Of a stretch of 64,000 nt of DNA, positions 53,201 to 61,234 are shown piece by piece. Made by a program: the position numbers and the translations under genes. The first letter of the stretch is position 1. Each line of letters opens with the position of its first letter. The notes below the pieces were generated by a model. The model searched no databases and had not been told where the DNA came from. It saw nothing but the letters and a program-made list of their open reading frames with translations. Source of the stretch: Pannonibacter phragmitetus DSM 14782 (lineage in GTDB: Bacteria; Pseudomonadota; Alphaproteobacteria; Rhizobiales; Stappiaceae); contig NZ_KB908225.1 in NCBI RefSeq assembly GCF_000382365.1, positions 13,574 through 77,573 on the forward strand, in the 5' to 3' direction.

Positions 53201-54179
53201 TGGTCAGGTCACCCGTTACGGAAACACCGCCCTCAAGCACCGCGCCCGAGACAAGGGTGAGCGTATTGCTGCCGCCGGTGAATTCAAGGGCCAGCCCCCT
53301 CGTCACGTTATCGGCGGCCAAACCCCCACGGATGATCCCGTCGTTGGTGACGGTGAGGTTGGAGCCCTTGACGCCGGAACCACCGGTCAAGCCGTTGCCG
53401 CCAACGATTTCGCCGGAATTGTTGATCGTCGCCATCGAGGCCACGATGCCGGAGCCGCCGGCGCCAGCGGCACCAGCAGCACCGCTAGAGGCAGACGTGC
53501 CGCCCGCGCCGCCTGCACCGCCGTTGCCGCCCAGAACTCTCGATTCGTTGTCGACGGTCAGCAACGTCCCGGTCTGGCTGATAAAGACACCCGTGCCGCC
53601 ATCGCCGCCACCGCCGCCGCTGCCAGCGAAGCCGGAGCCGGAAGTATTGCCACCGGCACCGCCCGCACCACCCGCACCAGCTGTAATGACGCTCTCATTC
53701 CCAATGGTGTAGGAACCTGGAGCGCCGAGTACCAGCCCCGTGCCGCCCTCGCCACCACCGCCGCCACCGCCGCCGGCGCCGTTCGTAAACCCCGCAGGTG
53801 CACCTGCACCACCAGCAGCACCAGCTTGACCGGTGGTACCGGTGGTTACGTTAAGACCAACGCCTGTATCAGACACGGAGCTGCCTGTCGCGCCGCCATC
53901 GCCGCCGGCTCCACCATTACCAGCGTCTGCATTACCCGTAGTTCCCGCCTGACCGGCAGCTCCCGCCGCGCCGCCCGCGCCGCCCTGTCCTCCAGGATTA
54001 AACTGGGAGCTCCCGCCAGCACCACCGGCTCCACCGCCGGCAAAGGCCGGGGCCTGGGCAGCCATGGCCAGCACCACCGCCGTGGTGAGCAGCAGACCGC
54101 TCCGGAAGGCCGCTTGGCGCGGGCGCGCCGCACCTGAAAGAGCACGCACAGTTTCGTTCACATGGCGGCGTTCGCGCAT
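50202..54179 (-). CDS. Autotransporter passenger without beta-barrel (deletion derivative)
   Basis: A 1325-residue protein with the same N-terminal extension and signal (SGLLLTTAVVLAMAAQAPAFA), Gly-rich segment and a long run of PATR repeats (GTGTLTLSGSNAYTGTTTISGGTL and kin) as its neighbours. No beta-barrel follows: the passenger stops at about residue 1260 (LSGTGGFV) and the last 60 residues are translation of what is, after the third autotransporter, 3' untranslated sequence, including the terminator hairpin. The join is at about 50419-50420, where the sequence up to GGCTCAGAAC is identical to the end of the 55063 gene and then diverges; the old stop is now out of frame. It should be exported to the periplasm but not anchored. 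GGGGG is 5 bases before the ATG. Confidence 0.85.
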   Translation of the reverse strand: MRERRHVNETVRALSGAARPRQAAFRSGLLLTTAVVLAMAAQAPAFAGGGAGGAGGSSQFNPGGQGGAGGAAGAAGQAGTTGNADAGNGGAGGDGGATGSSVSDTGVGLNVTTGTTGQAGAAGGAGAPAGFTNGAGGGGGGGGEGGTGLVLGAPGSYTIGNESVITAGAGGAGGAGGNTSGSGFAGSGGGGGDGGTGVFISQTGTLLTVDNESRVLGGNGGAGGAGGTSASSGAAGAAGAGGSGIVASMATINNSGEIVGGNGLTGGSGVKGSNLTVTNDGIIRGGLAADNVTRGLALEFTGGSNTLTLVSGAVLEGGVSVTGDLTIDQTDDFVLSNRISGTGNAVKAGTGTLTFSGENFYTGTTTVSAGTLVISGGIALYDNGQVIVNGGATLQVNSAENIGSLAGSGSVVLNGSLAANNDDSTTFSGNLSGAGTLLKRGTGTLTLSGTNTNNGGIAVEAGHVILSGGNTVADTAGLTLNGGTVELQSSETVGSLSGSSNLSLNANTLTVAGADTTSYSGVISGSGALVKSGTGTLTLSGSNAYTGTTTISGGTLSIASDSNLGGGALTLNGGTLAVTGTTTIDNAVTLGASSGTINIATGNAVTLSGVISGSGNLTKTGAGTLVLSGTNSYSGFTTLTAGTLSIGSGSNLGSSELRLEGGMLAVTAGMSQTLGNNIVLTGASSAIDTGSSNVTLSGVISGSGDLTKTGTGYLRLIGSNTFTGTLSIANGAVFVSSGDQLGNGTLALSGGSLTLLGDVTSSGDLVVSADGSTIDTGFSTAVFSGGIFGSGSWTKAGIGTLRLTGTNNSSGTVAISNGTLSIASGDNLGTGALVLNGGALAVTGSTTIDNAVTLGASSGIVDAGSGNAVTLSGIISGTGNLSKTGSGTLLLSGTSTYTGTTTVSAGTLQVEGSLGNTAVSVESGATLGGSGTLGGTVTVLDGGSLNPGSSPGTLTVSSLVLQNSSLLTYELDTPGVVGSGVNDLVSVTHGLTLDGILNIIRGSNFGTGTYRLFDYGTLTADNGLVFGDVPAGYELSVSTGTAGQVNLVVDYTGLQFWNGSQTTANGSVNGGGGFWDSSSTNWTSQAGNVATSWAGLTAVFAGPSGGLVAVTGDQTVAGLQFATGGYTLSGTDKLVTGSGGMELRIDTGLTATIATSVTGSGAVSKTGAGTIVLSGSNSYTGGTLLNAGTLSVTGDHNLGDTSGSITFNGGTLAAAAGFSSARNMVFNSAGRFDVAGGANLLLDGTLSGTGGFVCSEPSAKPISRTARMPAIRAFFHACRLGRCRIFSSRDVPSGLLFRKNPGPQFAMMNMASRVLFQSINKILNH
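50355..50385 (-). terminator. Relict terminator inside truncated autotransporter frame
   Basis: CGCCCGGATG / CATCCGGGCG hairpin, 5-base loop, T6 on the minus strand: identical to 55005-55035. Here it lies inside the extended reading frame of the middle autotransporter, so translation runs through it and may weaken termination. Confidence 0.75.
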
Positions 54180-55004
54180 TTATTCCCCCGGGGATACAAT
54201 TCAGCGGAGCTGGCAGCCTCTCCCCACGAGAGCTACAGCATCAGCCGGACAGACAGACTTCCAAACAATATCAAATTGGAATAAAGGCAAATGGAAGCAC
54301 TGTCAATATGCCAACAAAACTCAAAAGTTGCAGATTTTTCATTAAATCACATATCTTGTACTTGCATTTCATATGTATATTTTTGCATTAATTGATAATT
54401 ACTTGAACTTCCTTTGCATCCAGCCAGTACTTTCTCAGGACAGTTACAGCGGAAAAACCAATCGCCTATGGCGGCTGGATTGAAGTCTCCACGCAAAAAA
54501 GCTGGTAACTCCGGAAATGTATATGGCCGTAGACAATTCCCCCCTGTCCTCCCTGTCTTTTCATCATATTCCGCTGCGTCATTCATGTGTTTCCCGCTAT
54601 TGCGCCGGATCTGCCGTGACTGGCCGCGCCAGTTCATTGGCAGCCGCCGGATGACCTGGCGCAGCCTGCGGCCCTGCCCTCTGCGCAAGTTCAGGGGCAT
54701 GAGGGCAAATCCGTGCAGTGCCCCTCTCCTCCTCCTCTGGCTACTGTATGCGCATCGTGCTTGAAGCCGGAGACGGTTTGGGGAAAGGCTGCAATCTGGT
54801 CACTCAGCGCGGCGTTTCAGCCCCCCTCCCCCTCGTGGGGAGGGGGGCGGCAGGCGTCCTCCCGAAAAGCAAACGCCTCATTGCGGGCAGTTTCCGAACC
54901 TGATGTGTGAATCCGGTAGCTCTCCACCAGGGGGCAGTGTTTGCTTTGGACGCACGGAGGAAGAATGCACCGGCATGATGGCAGGGCCTCCCCGCCCAGG
55001 CATG
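54180..55004. other. Gap between second and third autotransporters
   Basis: More than 800 bases without a gene. 54200-54420 is AT-rich and should contain the promoter of the middle autotransporter gene (minus strand), though no clear hexamer pair stands out. 54440-54720 has small open frames on both strands with no recognisable protein and no good ribosome site. From about 54800 to 54975 there are pieces of the dispersed repeat family. I see no RNA gene or mobile element. Confidence 0.5.
54807..54972. repeat. Partial copy of the dispersed intergenic element
   Basis: Contains GCGGCGTTTCAGCCCCCCTCCCC (54807 on) and GGGGGCAGTGTTTGCTTTGGACGCACGGAGG-type sequence (54931-54972), both also present in the units flanking the palindromic elements at 20925 and 34265-34345 (the latter inverted). 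The palindromic core itself is missing here. Confidence 0.65.
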
Positions 55005-55035
55005 AAAAAACGCCCGGATGGCTGGCATCCGGGCG
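55005..55035 (-). terminator. Terminator of third autotransporter gene
   Basis: CGCCCGGATG (55011-55020) and CATCCGGGCG (55026-55035) form a 10-bp stem with a 5-base loop, followed by T6 on the minus strand. It lies 27 bases downstream of the stop codon at 55063. A classic rho-independent terminator. Confidence 0.88.
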
Positions 55036-55062
55036 GTTCTGGAGATTGGCTTTGCGGAAGGC

Positions 55063-58000
55063 TCAGAACCTCAGGCGGAAGCTGCCCTTGACGCTGTGGT
55101 CCGTGGCCTTTGCCGCCAGCTCGCCCTGATAGGCGAGCGTGAGGTCCAGCTTTTCCGTCATCGTCATCGAAACGCCGGTGCCGATCAGGAACGCATCACG
55201 GTCCAGCGCCCGCCCGCGGATGGCGAAGGGGTTGCCACCGGCCAGAACCATGGTCTGGGTTGCGGCAACATCGCCGAAGGCATGGCGCCAGGCGAACTCG
55301 CCCGTCAGCCGGACGGGAATGCCCTGAACCCCGGTCTGCACCGCACCGCGCACACCCACCGTGGAGAAGGCAGTCTCCAGAGACTTGCCACGGCCGGTCA
55401 AGGCGGCGGTGCCGCCGGTTTCGGTGAACTTCGCCCCATCCTGATGCACCAGCGCAAGCCCGGTGAAACCTTCCACGAAGGCCCCCTGCATCACGCCGCT
55501 GAACATGTGGCCATAGGCCAGTTCGCCGAAGCCCTGCACCTGGCCGGTGTCATAATCCGCCTCCAGCCGCTGGGAGATGCTGGCGAAATTGACATTGCGC
55601 CGGGTCGAGAAGTCCTGCCAGCTGTAGGCAGCACCGCCGCGCAGCGACAGGGCGCCCATGTCCGTGGCCGCAAAGTCATAGCTGCCGTAGATGCCGGCGT
55701 GATAGGCCGTCACGGTTGCGGTGGAGCCAAGCGGCTTGCTGTCCAGATAGCTGCCCGTGTAACCGGCCATGACGCCCGCCAGCGCCTGATCCGTGGGCCG
55801 CGCCTCGATGCCTGCCATCAGGCCGCCCATGTTGCGGCTGAAGCCGAAGGCCGTATCCGCCGCCCGTGTCCGGCCGAAGCTGCCAAGCGCCTCACCCCAC
55901 ACCCGCGTGCCTTCAAAGCTGAGGTCGCCCCCCTCGAACCGGCGGTCAAACGCTTCCTGCGACAGGCGCTTGAGGGCCGCGCCGCGCACAATGGCGCTGT
56001 CTTCCAGCATCTGCCCGGCCGCAGAGGCATGCAGTTCGCCCGAGAGCTGGTTGAAGGCATTGCGGGCCCCTTCGGCAGACAGGCCGGTCACTGCAGTCTT
56101 CAGATCGGACGAGCCCACAAGGCTCTCAAGGCCGGAAGCCGTTGAGCCGCCATTCGGCGTGTCCGTAACATCGGGAAGGTCGGTGCTGTTGCGCGTCAGC
56201 GTCAGCAGCACATCGGTGGCCGAGTAGCCGAGCTCCGCAGTCAGGAAGGCGAAGTTGGTCGTGACCACCGGATTGAACTGGCCCGACACGCTGGCGCCGC
56301 TCACGATGCTGTAGGTGGTGGAGGGGGAATAGGTGCCGCTTTCGGCCAGCACACGCACGGATGCGCCGCTGTCGATGGTCACTGCGCCGGTGGCGATCAC
56401 CCGGTCGGACGTGCCATTGGCATTGACTTCCACCTCATAGACGGACCCTGCCCCGAAGGACACCGGCCCGGCCACGTTGATGGTGCCGATGGAATTGCCC
56501 GGTGCCACGATGCCGCCCGACAGAACCGTCAGGCTGGCGACGGTGCCATTGCCCGCGAGGGTGCCCGTCTCTCCGGCCAGGCCGCCGAGGGTAACAGGAG
56601 ATCCCGCCAGTCCGCTGCCGTCCAGCACCAGCCTTGCATCCAGAACAGCCGTGGACCCGGAATAGGCGCCCGCAAACTGCACCCGGCCGCTGCCCGTGAA
56701 GTCGATGCGGCCCGTACCGGAGACGGTGCCCGGCACCGTGTAATTGTCGGACCGGTTGAAGATCAGCGTGCCATTGTTGACGATGGGTCCTGTGACTTCA
56801 CCGCTGGTGCCGCCATCGCCGAAAAAAAAAAAGCTGTTGGTGCCTGTGCCGGAGAACGTGAACGTTCCAGATTCAAACTTGACCAGCGTCCCGGATCCGG
56901 ACAGGGTGCCGGAAAAGGACGAGGAACCGCCGCCGTGGCCAATGGCCAGGGAAGCGCCGTTGAGGACAACACTGCCGCTTCCCGAAAGCGCCCCCACCCT
57001 CTCGGCACTGTTGACCTGAAACGTTGCCCCGCCATCGATGATGACTTGGCCATTATCCCAAAGAGCAACGCCGCCGGAGATCACCAGGGTTCCGGCGCTG
57101 ACGGTCGTGGTGCCCGTATAAAAGTTCTCGCCGCTGAACGTCAGCGTGCCAGTTCCGGCCTTCACCACATTGCCGGTGCCGGAGATCCTGTTGCTCAGAA
57201 CAAAATCGTCCGTCTGATCGATGGTCAGGTCACCCGTTACGGAAACACCGCCCTCAAGCACCGCGCCCGAGACAAGGGTGAGCGTATTGCTGCCGCCGGT
57301 GAATTCAAGGGCCAGCGCCCTTGTAACGCCATCGCCCGAAAGGCCACCCGAGATGGTGCCTGCGTTGACGACAAGCATGTTGGCGCCCTTGATGCCGGTG
57401 CCGCCCTTCCCTGCACTGCCGCCTTCAAAACCGGAGCCACCCAAGCCGCCATCGCCGCCCACAATCCGGCCCGCCGCATCGACCTGAACGGTCACCGCGT
57501 CAACACTGGCAAAGAAGCCAACGCCGCCATCACCGCCACCGCCGCCATAGCCTTGGTCTGTAGACACCGTCCCTTCACCGCTGGCGCCATTGCCGCCATT
57601 GCCGCCTGTACCACCGGTGACACCGGAAGTGACCGTCACCGTACCGGCGCCCGACACGACAACGCCATAGCCGCCCTCACCGCCACCGCCGCCGCCGCCG
57701 CCGCGGACCGTTCCATCAGCGCCATCATTGTTGCCATTGGCTCCGTTTCCGCCTGTCCCACCGGTTACCGGGGCTGCGACCGTATCTCCCCCGTTGACCG
57801 TGCTCCCGTGAAGGCCGCCAGTGCCACCGGCACCACCAGAACCACCAAATTGCACAGCGGCGCCGCCTGCACCGCCAGCGCCGCCACCGGCACCACCGCC
57901 ACCGCCGCCACTGCCGCCGGAGAAACTGTTACCAATGGCAGGGCCGCCATTGCCGGCGGGGGTGGAAACAGTTCCGCCGGCACCGCCAGGACTTGTGGGC

Positions 58001-58179
58001 CTGGCGCTGATGAACCCACCTTTTCCGCCGGTGCCACCATCAGCGAAAGCAGGGACCGTTGCATATGCCGAGGCAAGCACCAGCGCCGTCGAGAGGAGGA
58101 GCCCGCCCCGCAAGGCCGCATTCATCCTGCGCGGCCCACTCGCCAGACCACGCCCATTTGCCTTGCCGAATTCGCGCAT
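55063..58179 (-). CDS. Autotransporter with homopolymer tract in passenger
   Basis: About 1038 residues, complete type Va autotransporter: extension and signal (GGLLLSTALVLASAYATVPAFA, to about 44), Gly-rich segment, PATR-type passenger, and beta-barrel (about 760-1038) starting RVWGEALGSFGRTR and ending in Phe (SFRLRF). I used the ATG at 58179, where GGGGG precedes by 4 bases and the sequence (MREFGKANGRG) matches the starts of the two sister genes. An 11-T run on the coding strand (56822-56832) encodes four Phe at about residue 450-453 where sister repeats have VGNGG-like sequence; slippage there would cut off the barrel. Passenger parts are nearly identical to the middle gene and the barrel to the first gene. 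Confidence 0.9.
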   Translation of the reverse strand: MREFGKANGRGLASGPRRMNAALRGGLLLSTALVLASAYATVPAFADGGTGGKGGFISARPTSPGGAGGTVSTPAGNGGPAIGNSFSGGSGGGGGGAGGGAGGAGGAAVQFGGSGGAGGTGGLHGSTVNGGDTVAAPVTGGTGGNGANGNNDGADGTVRGGGGGGGGEGGYGVVVSGAGTVTVTSGVTGGTGGNGGNGASGEGTVSTDQGYGGGGGDGGVGFFASVDAVTVQVDAAGRIVGGDGGLGGSGFEGGSAGKGGTGIKGANMLVVNAGTISGGLSGDGVTRALALEFTGGSNTLTLVSGAVLEGGVSVTGDLTIDQTDDFVLSNRISGTGNVVKAGTGTLTFSGENFYTGTTTVSAGTLVISGGVALWDNGQVIIDGGATFQVNSAERVGALSGSGSVVLNGASLAIGHGGGSSSFSGTLSGSGTLVKFESGTFTFSGTGTNSFFFFGDGGTSGEVTGPIVNNGTLIFNRSDNYTVPGTVSGTGRIDFTGSGRVQFAGAYSGSTAVLDARLVLDGSGLAGSPVTLGGLAGETGTLAGNGTVASLTVLSGGIVAPGNSIGTINVAGPVSFGAGSVYEVEVNANGTSDRVIATGAVTIDSGASVRVLAESGTYSPSTTYSIVSGASVSGQFNPVVTTNFAFLTAELGYSATDVLLTLTRNSTDLPDVTDTPNGGSTASGLESLVGSSDLKTAVTGLSAEGARNAFNQLSGELHASAAGQMLEDSAIVRGAALKRLSQEAFDRRFEGGDLSFEGTRVWGEALGSFGRTRAADTAFGFSRNMGGLMAGIEARPTDQALAGVMAGYTGSYLDSKPLGSTATVTAYHAGIYGSYDFAATDMGALSLRGGAAYSWQDFSTRRNVNFASISQRLEADYDTGQVQGFGELAYGHMFSGVMQGAFVEGFTGLALVHQDGAKFTETGGTAALTGRGKSLETAFSTVGVRGAVQTGVQGIPVRLTGEFAWRHAFGDVAATQTMVLAGGNPFAIRGRALDRDAFLIGTGVSMTMTEKLDLTLAYQGELAAKATDHSVKGSFRLRF
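56822..56832 (-). repeat. 11-base homopolymer tract inside autotransporter gene
   Basis: Eleven consecutive A on the plus strand (T on the coding strand), read AGC-TTT-TTT-TTT-TTC-GGC in the present frame. Runs of this length are rare in a GC-rich coding region and are typical slippage sites in phase-variable surface genes. Confidence 0.85.
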
Positions 58180-58791
58180 CATGCCCCCGGATAAAATCAA
58201 TCAGCAGGCCACACCCCTCAAGATAAGAATTCGGAGTGCCAGCCTGAAAAAATACAACCACTGCGCATTTGAATAAAGAAAGGCAATTTGGGTGTCAATA
58301 TATCCGGAAATGGACAAAATACATATGAAGAAGTATATTATAATATAATATATGTATTTCATTTTTAAAATTGAGAAACACCATGGATAATTACGTTATT
58401 GATTGAGAGGCCTCCAAATTTCTCCATGTTTCCCGTGGCAAAAAATTGAAATATTTCAACCGAGGTTGAAAAATCCCAGGGAAAAACCGCATTCAGGAAA
58501 AAAGCGCGGCGGAAAATGCTCGGCCCTTTGGGAAGACCCTGCCTTGCCGGGGCGAAGACTGCAGCCTGCGCGCGGCTTCAGATCTGCCTTAACGTCACCT
58601 CAAACCGTCACGCCAACATGCGCCAAACAACAATTTTAGCCTATGCGGCGCTTGAGCCTTTTCAAGGCGTGATGCCCCTGCGGCAAAGCTTCGCATTTTG
58701 ACGGACTTGCTAAAGTTTCGATTTATTGAAACTATCGCCCCTTGCATCAGGGCATCCGGAGGGGGTGGCCCGGTGCTGAGAGGGGCCGGAT
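58180..58791. other. Intergenic region upstream of autotransporter 3 and of the sulfide cluster
   Basis: About 610 bases between divergent genes. 58230-58480 is very AT-rich (long AT runs near 58330-58370) and should hold the promoter of the third autotransporter on the minus strand. 58500-58660 contains no recognisable gene. 58690-58740 holds the promoter-like region of the SLAC1/sulfide:quinone reductase genes with a palindrome (listed separately). No RNA gene or mobile element was seen. Confidence 0.55.
58698..58733 (+). promoter_or_regulatory. Promoter with AGTTTC-N8-GAAACT palindrome
   Basis: TTGACG (58698-58703), a 17-base spacer and ATTTAT (58721-58726) form a plausible promoter reading toward the SLAC1 gene. 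The -10 region lies in AGTTTC-N8-GAAACT (58714-58733), a perfect 6-bp inverted repeat with an 8-base spacer, the geometry of operators of ArsR-type sulfide sensors (SqrR/BigR: ATTC-N8-GAAT). The bases differ from that consensus, so the regulator is only a guess. Confidence 0.45.
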
Positions 58792-59769
58792 ATGGACGAG
58801 ACTGCCGCAGCCAGCGTGACGCATTCACGGCTGGAGCATTTTCCAATCACCTTTTTCGCCACCGGCATGGGCATGATGGGCCTGACGCTGGCCTGGCGCG
58901 CCGCAGAGGCTGCCTTTGGCTGGCCGCATCAAGTCTCCGGCGTGCTGCTGGCGCTGTCCGTCGCCGGGCTTGCGGTTGTCAGCCTGTTCTATGGGGCAAA
59001 GCTGCTGCGCCATGGCGGCGAAGTTGCCGCCGAATGGCGCCACCCGGTGCGCATCGCCTTCTTTCCGGCCATTTCCATCTCGCTGCTGCTGCTGGCTGCC
59101 GCCCTGGCTGAACCGGCCCCGGCCATCGCCACGGCCATCTGGCTGCCCGCCATGGCCCTGCAGGGCGTGCTGGCGCTGTCGGTCGTCTCGGCGTGGATCG
59201 GCCACCGCCCCTTCCAGCATCAGGCGCTGACGCCCGCATGGTTCATTCCTGCAGTGGGCAATGTGGTGGTGCCGCTGGCCGGAGCCCGGCTCGGCTACAT
59301 GGAACTGTCCTGGCTGTTCTTTTCCGGCGGGCTGATATTCTGGATCGTGCTGCTGACGCTGGTGATGAACCGGCTGATGTTTCACGATCCCCTGCCCGGC
59401 AAGATGGTTCCGGCGCTGATGATCCTCGTCGCGCCGCCCGCCGTTGCCTTCACCGCCTGGCTGCGGCTGACAGGTGAGCCGGGCCATTTCGGCCACTTCC
59501 TGCTGAGCGCCGCCTATGTCTTCGCACTCGTTGTCGCCACACAGGCCGGCAAGCTGCGCAACCTGCCCTTTGCGCTGTCCTGGTGGGCGCTGTCCTTTCC
59601 GCTGGCGGCCCTTGCCATTGCCAGCTTCGGCTATGCGGGCGCAGCCGCTTCGCTGGCTCACAAGGTCATCGGTGCCGGGCTTCTGGCCCTTCTCACCATC
59701 GTTGTCATTGGCCTTGTCTGGAGGACGGCAGGGGCAATCAGAAGCGGCACCATCTGCGTGCCTGAGTGA
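58792..59769 (+). CDS. SLAC1/TehA family anion channel
   Basis: A 325-residue inner-membrane protein with ten transmembrane helices. The family start HFPITFFATGMGMMGLTLAWR (about 16-36), the helix pair around PAWFIPAVGNVVVPLAGA (about 147-164) and LLSAAYVFALVVAT fit the TDT/SLAC1 (C4-dicarboxylate/malic-acid-like, tellurite resistance TehA) family. Known members export or conduct small anions such as sulfite, nitrate or malate. It lies 105 bases upstream of a sulfide:quinone reductase gene on the same strand, so handling of a sulfur oxyanion is a fair inference. GAGAGGGG precedes the ATG. Confidence 0.87.
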   Translation: MDETAAASVTHSRLEHFPITFFATGMGMMGLTLAWRAAEAAFGWPHQVSGVLLALSVAGLAVVSLFYGAKLLRHGGEVAAEWRHPVRIAFFPAISISLLLLAAALAEPAPAIATAIWLPAMALQGVLALSVVSAWIGHRPFQHQALTPAWFIPAVGNVVVPLAGARLGYMELSWLFFSGGLIFWIVLLTLVMNRLMFHDPLPGKMVPALMILVAPPAVAFTAWLRLTGEPGHFGHFLLSAAYVFALVVATQAGKLRNLPFALSWWALSFPLAALAIASFGYAGAAASLAHKVIGAGLLALLTIVVIGLVWRTAGAIRSGTICVPE

Positions 59770-59874
59770 GGTTCAGGCCGGGCACTGGCCCGGACTGAAC
59801 AAGCCCGTGCGGCGCATGAGCAGTTTCAAGGCGTGATGCGTCAGCATCCCGGACGCCTTGGTAAAGGGGGGAAC

Positions 59875-61221
59875 ATGAAAGAAAACAAGCATTTCACACT
59901 GAGCCGCCGCAGCTTCATGGGGCTGGCGGGCGCCGCCGGGGCCACGGCTGTTCTGGCCGCGCCCGGCAAGGCACAGCCGGTCAGCACCAAGGCCCGCATC
60001 GTCATCATCGGTGCGGGGGCTGCGGGCACAGCGCTGGCCAACCGGCTGGTGGAGCGGCTGAACGGCGCCAGCATCACCCTCATCGACGCCAGCGCCCAGC
60101 ACATCTACCAGCCGGGCCTGTCGCTCGTCGCCGCCGGGCTGAAGCCCGCCTCCTACACGGTTTCGCGCACCAGCGACTGGCTGCCGAAGGGCATCACCCT
60201 GATCACGGACACGGCCGCTGCCGTTGATCCGCTGTCGAAGGTGGTCTCCACCACCGGCGGGCAGACGGTTGCCTATGACTTCCTCGTGCTCGCCCCCGGC
60301 CTGACGCTGGATCACGATGCCATCGAAGGCTTTTCGCTGGATCTGGTCGGCAAGGACGGCATCGGCGCCCTTTATGCAGGGCCGGACTATGCGGCGCGCA
60401 CCTGGGCAGCCGCCTCCGCCTTCACCGAAAAGGGCGGCATCGGCCTCTTCACCCGCCCGGCGACGGAAATGAAATGCGCAGGCGCACCGCTGAAGCACAC
60501 GTTCCTGATCGATGACATCGCCAGCCGGGGTGCGGGCCGCGCCAAGTATGAAATCCACTATGCGGCCCAGAACAACGCCCTCTTCTCCGTGCCCATCGTC
60601 TCGGAAAAGGTGCGCATGCTCTTCGGCGAGCGTGGCTTCAAAACCCATTACAGCCATGTGCTGAAGGCGGTGGACCCTGCCCGCAAGCTGGCCACCTTCA
60701 ACGTCACCTCGAAAGACCCGGCGACGGGCACGGACGTGACCTCGCAGCAGGAACTGCCCTATGACTACCTGCATGTGATCCCGCCGCAGCGGGCGCCGCA
60801 GTTCATCCGCTCTTCCGGCCTGTCCTGGGCGGACAAGTGGACGGATCAGGGCTGGGTCGAGTGCGACCAGAAAACCCTGCGCCACCTGCGTTTTCCGGAG
60901 ATCTTCGCCCTTGGCGACGTGGCCGGTGTGCCGAAGGGCAAGACGGCGGCTTCCGTGAAGTGGCAGACGCCCGTGGTGGAGGACCATCTGGTCGCCGCCA
61001 TTGCCGGTAAGGAAGGCACCGCCATCTATGAAGGCTACACCTCCTGCCCGCTGATCACCCGCGTTGGCCGGGCCATGCTGGTGGAGTTCGACTATCAGAA
61101 CAACCTCGTCCCCTCCTTCCCCGGCATCATCGCGCCGCTGGAGGAACTGTGGATCAGCTGGCTGATGAAGGAATTGGCGCTGAAGGCAACCTACAACGCC
61201 ATGCTGCGCGGCAAGGCCTGA
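59875..61221 (+). CDS. sqr: Tat-exported sulfide:quinone oxidoreductase, type II-like
   Basis: About 448 residues. The Tat signal LSRRSFMGLAGAAGATAVLA (about 8-28) has the twin-Arg and shows export in folded form. The FAD fold follows (ARIVIIGAGAAGTALANRL, about 38-56; YQPGLSLVAAGL). The two cysteines that form the reactive pair in type II sulfide:quinone reductases are present: C201 in MKCAGAPLKH and C391 in YTSCPLITR, with ALGDVAGVPKGKTAASVKWQ (the second FAD loop) between. It oxidises sulfide to sulfane sulfur and reduces quinone at the membrane. I took the ATG at 59875 with AAGGGGGG ahead; a start 14 codons earlier would bury the Tat motif. It is followed 13 bases later by a small membrane protein gene. 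Confidence 0.9.
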   Translation: MKENKHFTLSRRSFMGLAGAAGATAVLAAPGKAQPVSTKARIVIIGAGAAGTALANRLVERLNGASITLIDASAQHIYQPGLSLVAAGLKPASYTVSRTSDWLPKGITLITDTAAAVDPLSKVVSTTGGQTVAYDFLVLAPGLTLDHDAIEGFSLDLVGKDGIGALYAGPDYAARTWAAASAFTEKGGIGLFTRPATEMKCAGAPLKHTFLIDDIASRGAGRAKYEIHYAAQNNALFSVPIVSEKVRMLFGERGFKTHYSHVLKAVDPARKLATFNVTSKDPATGTDVTSQQELPYDYLHVIPPQRAPQFIRSSGLSWADKWTDQGWVECDQKTLRHLRFPEIFALGDVAGVPKGKTAASVKWQTPVVEDHLVAAIAGKEGTAIYEGYTSCPLITRVGRAMLVEFDYQNNLVPSFPGIIAPLEELWISWLMKELALKATYNAMLRGKA

Positions 61222-61234
61222 GGGAGGAGACATC

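Noticed and set aside
54347-54764. Small frames on both strands between autotransporters as genes
   Set aside because: They overlap each other, lack ribosome sites and show no family resemblance; the region appears non-coding.
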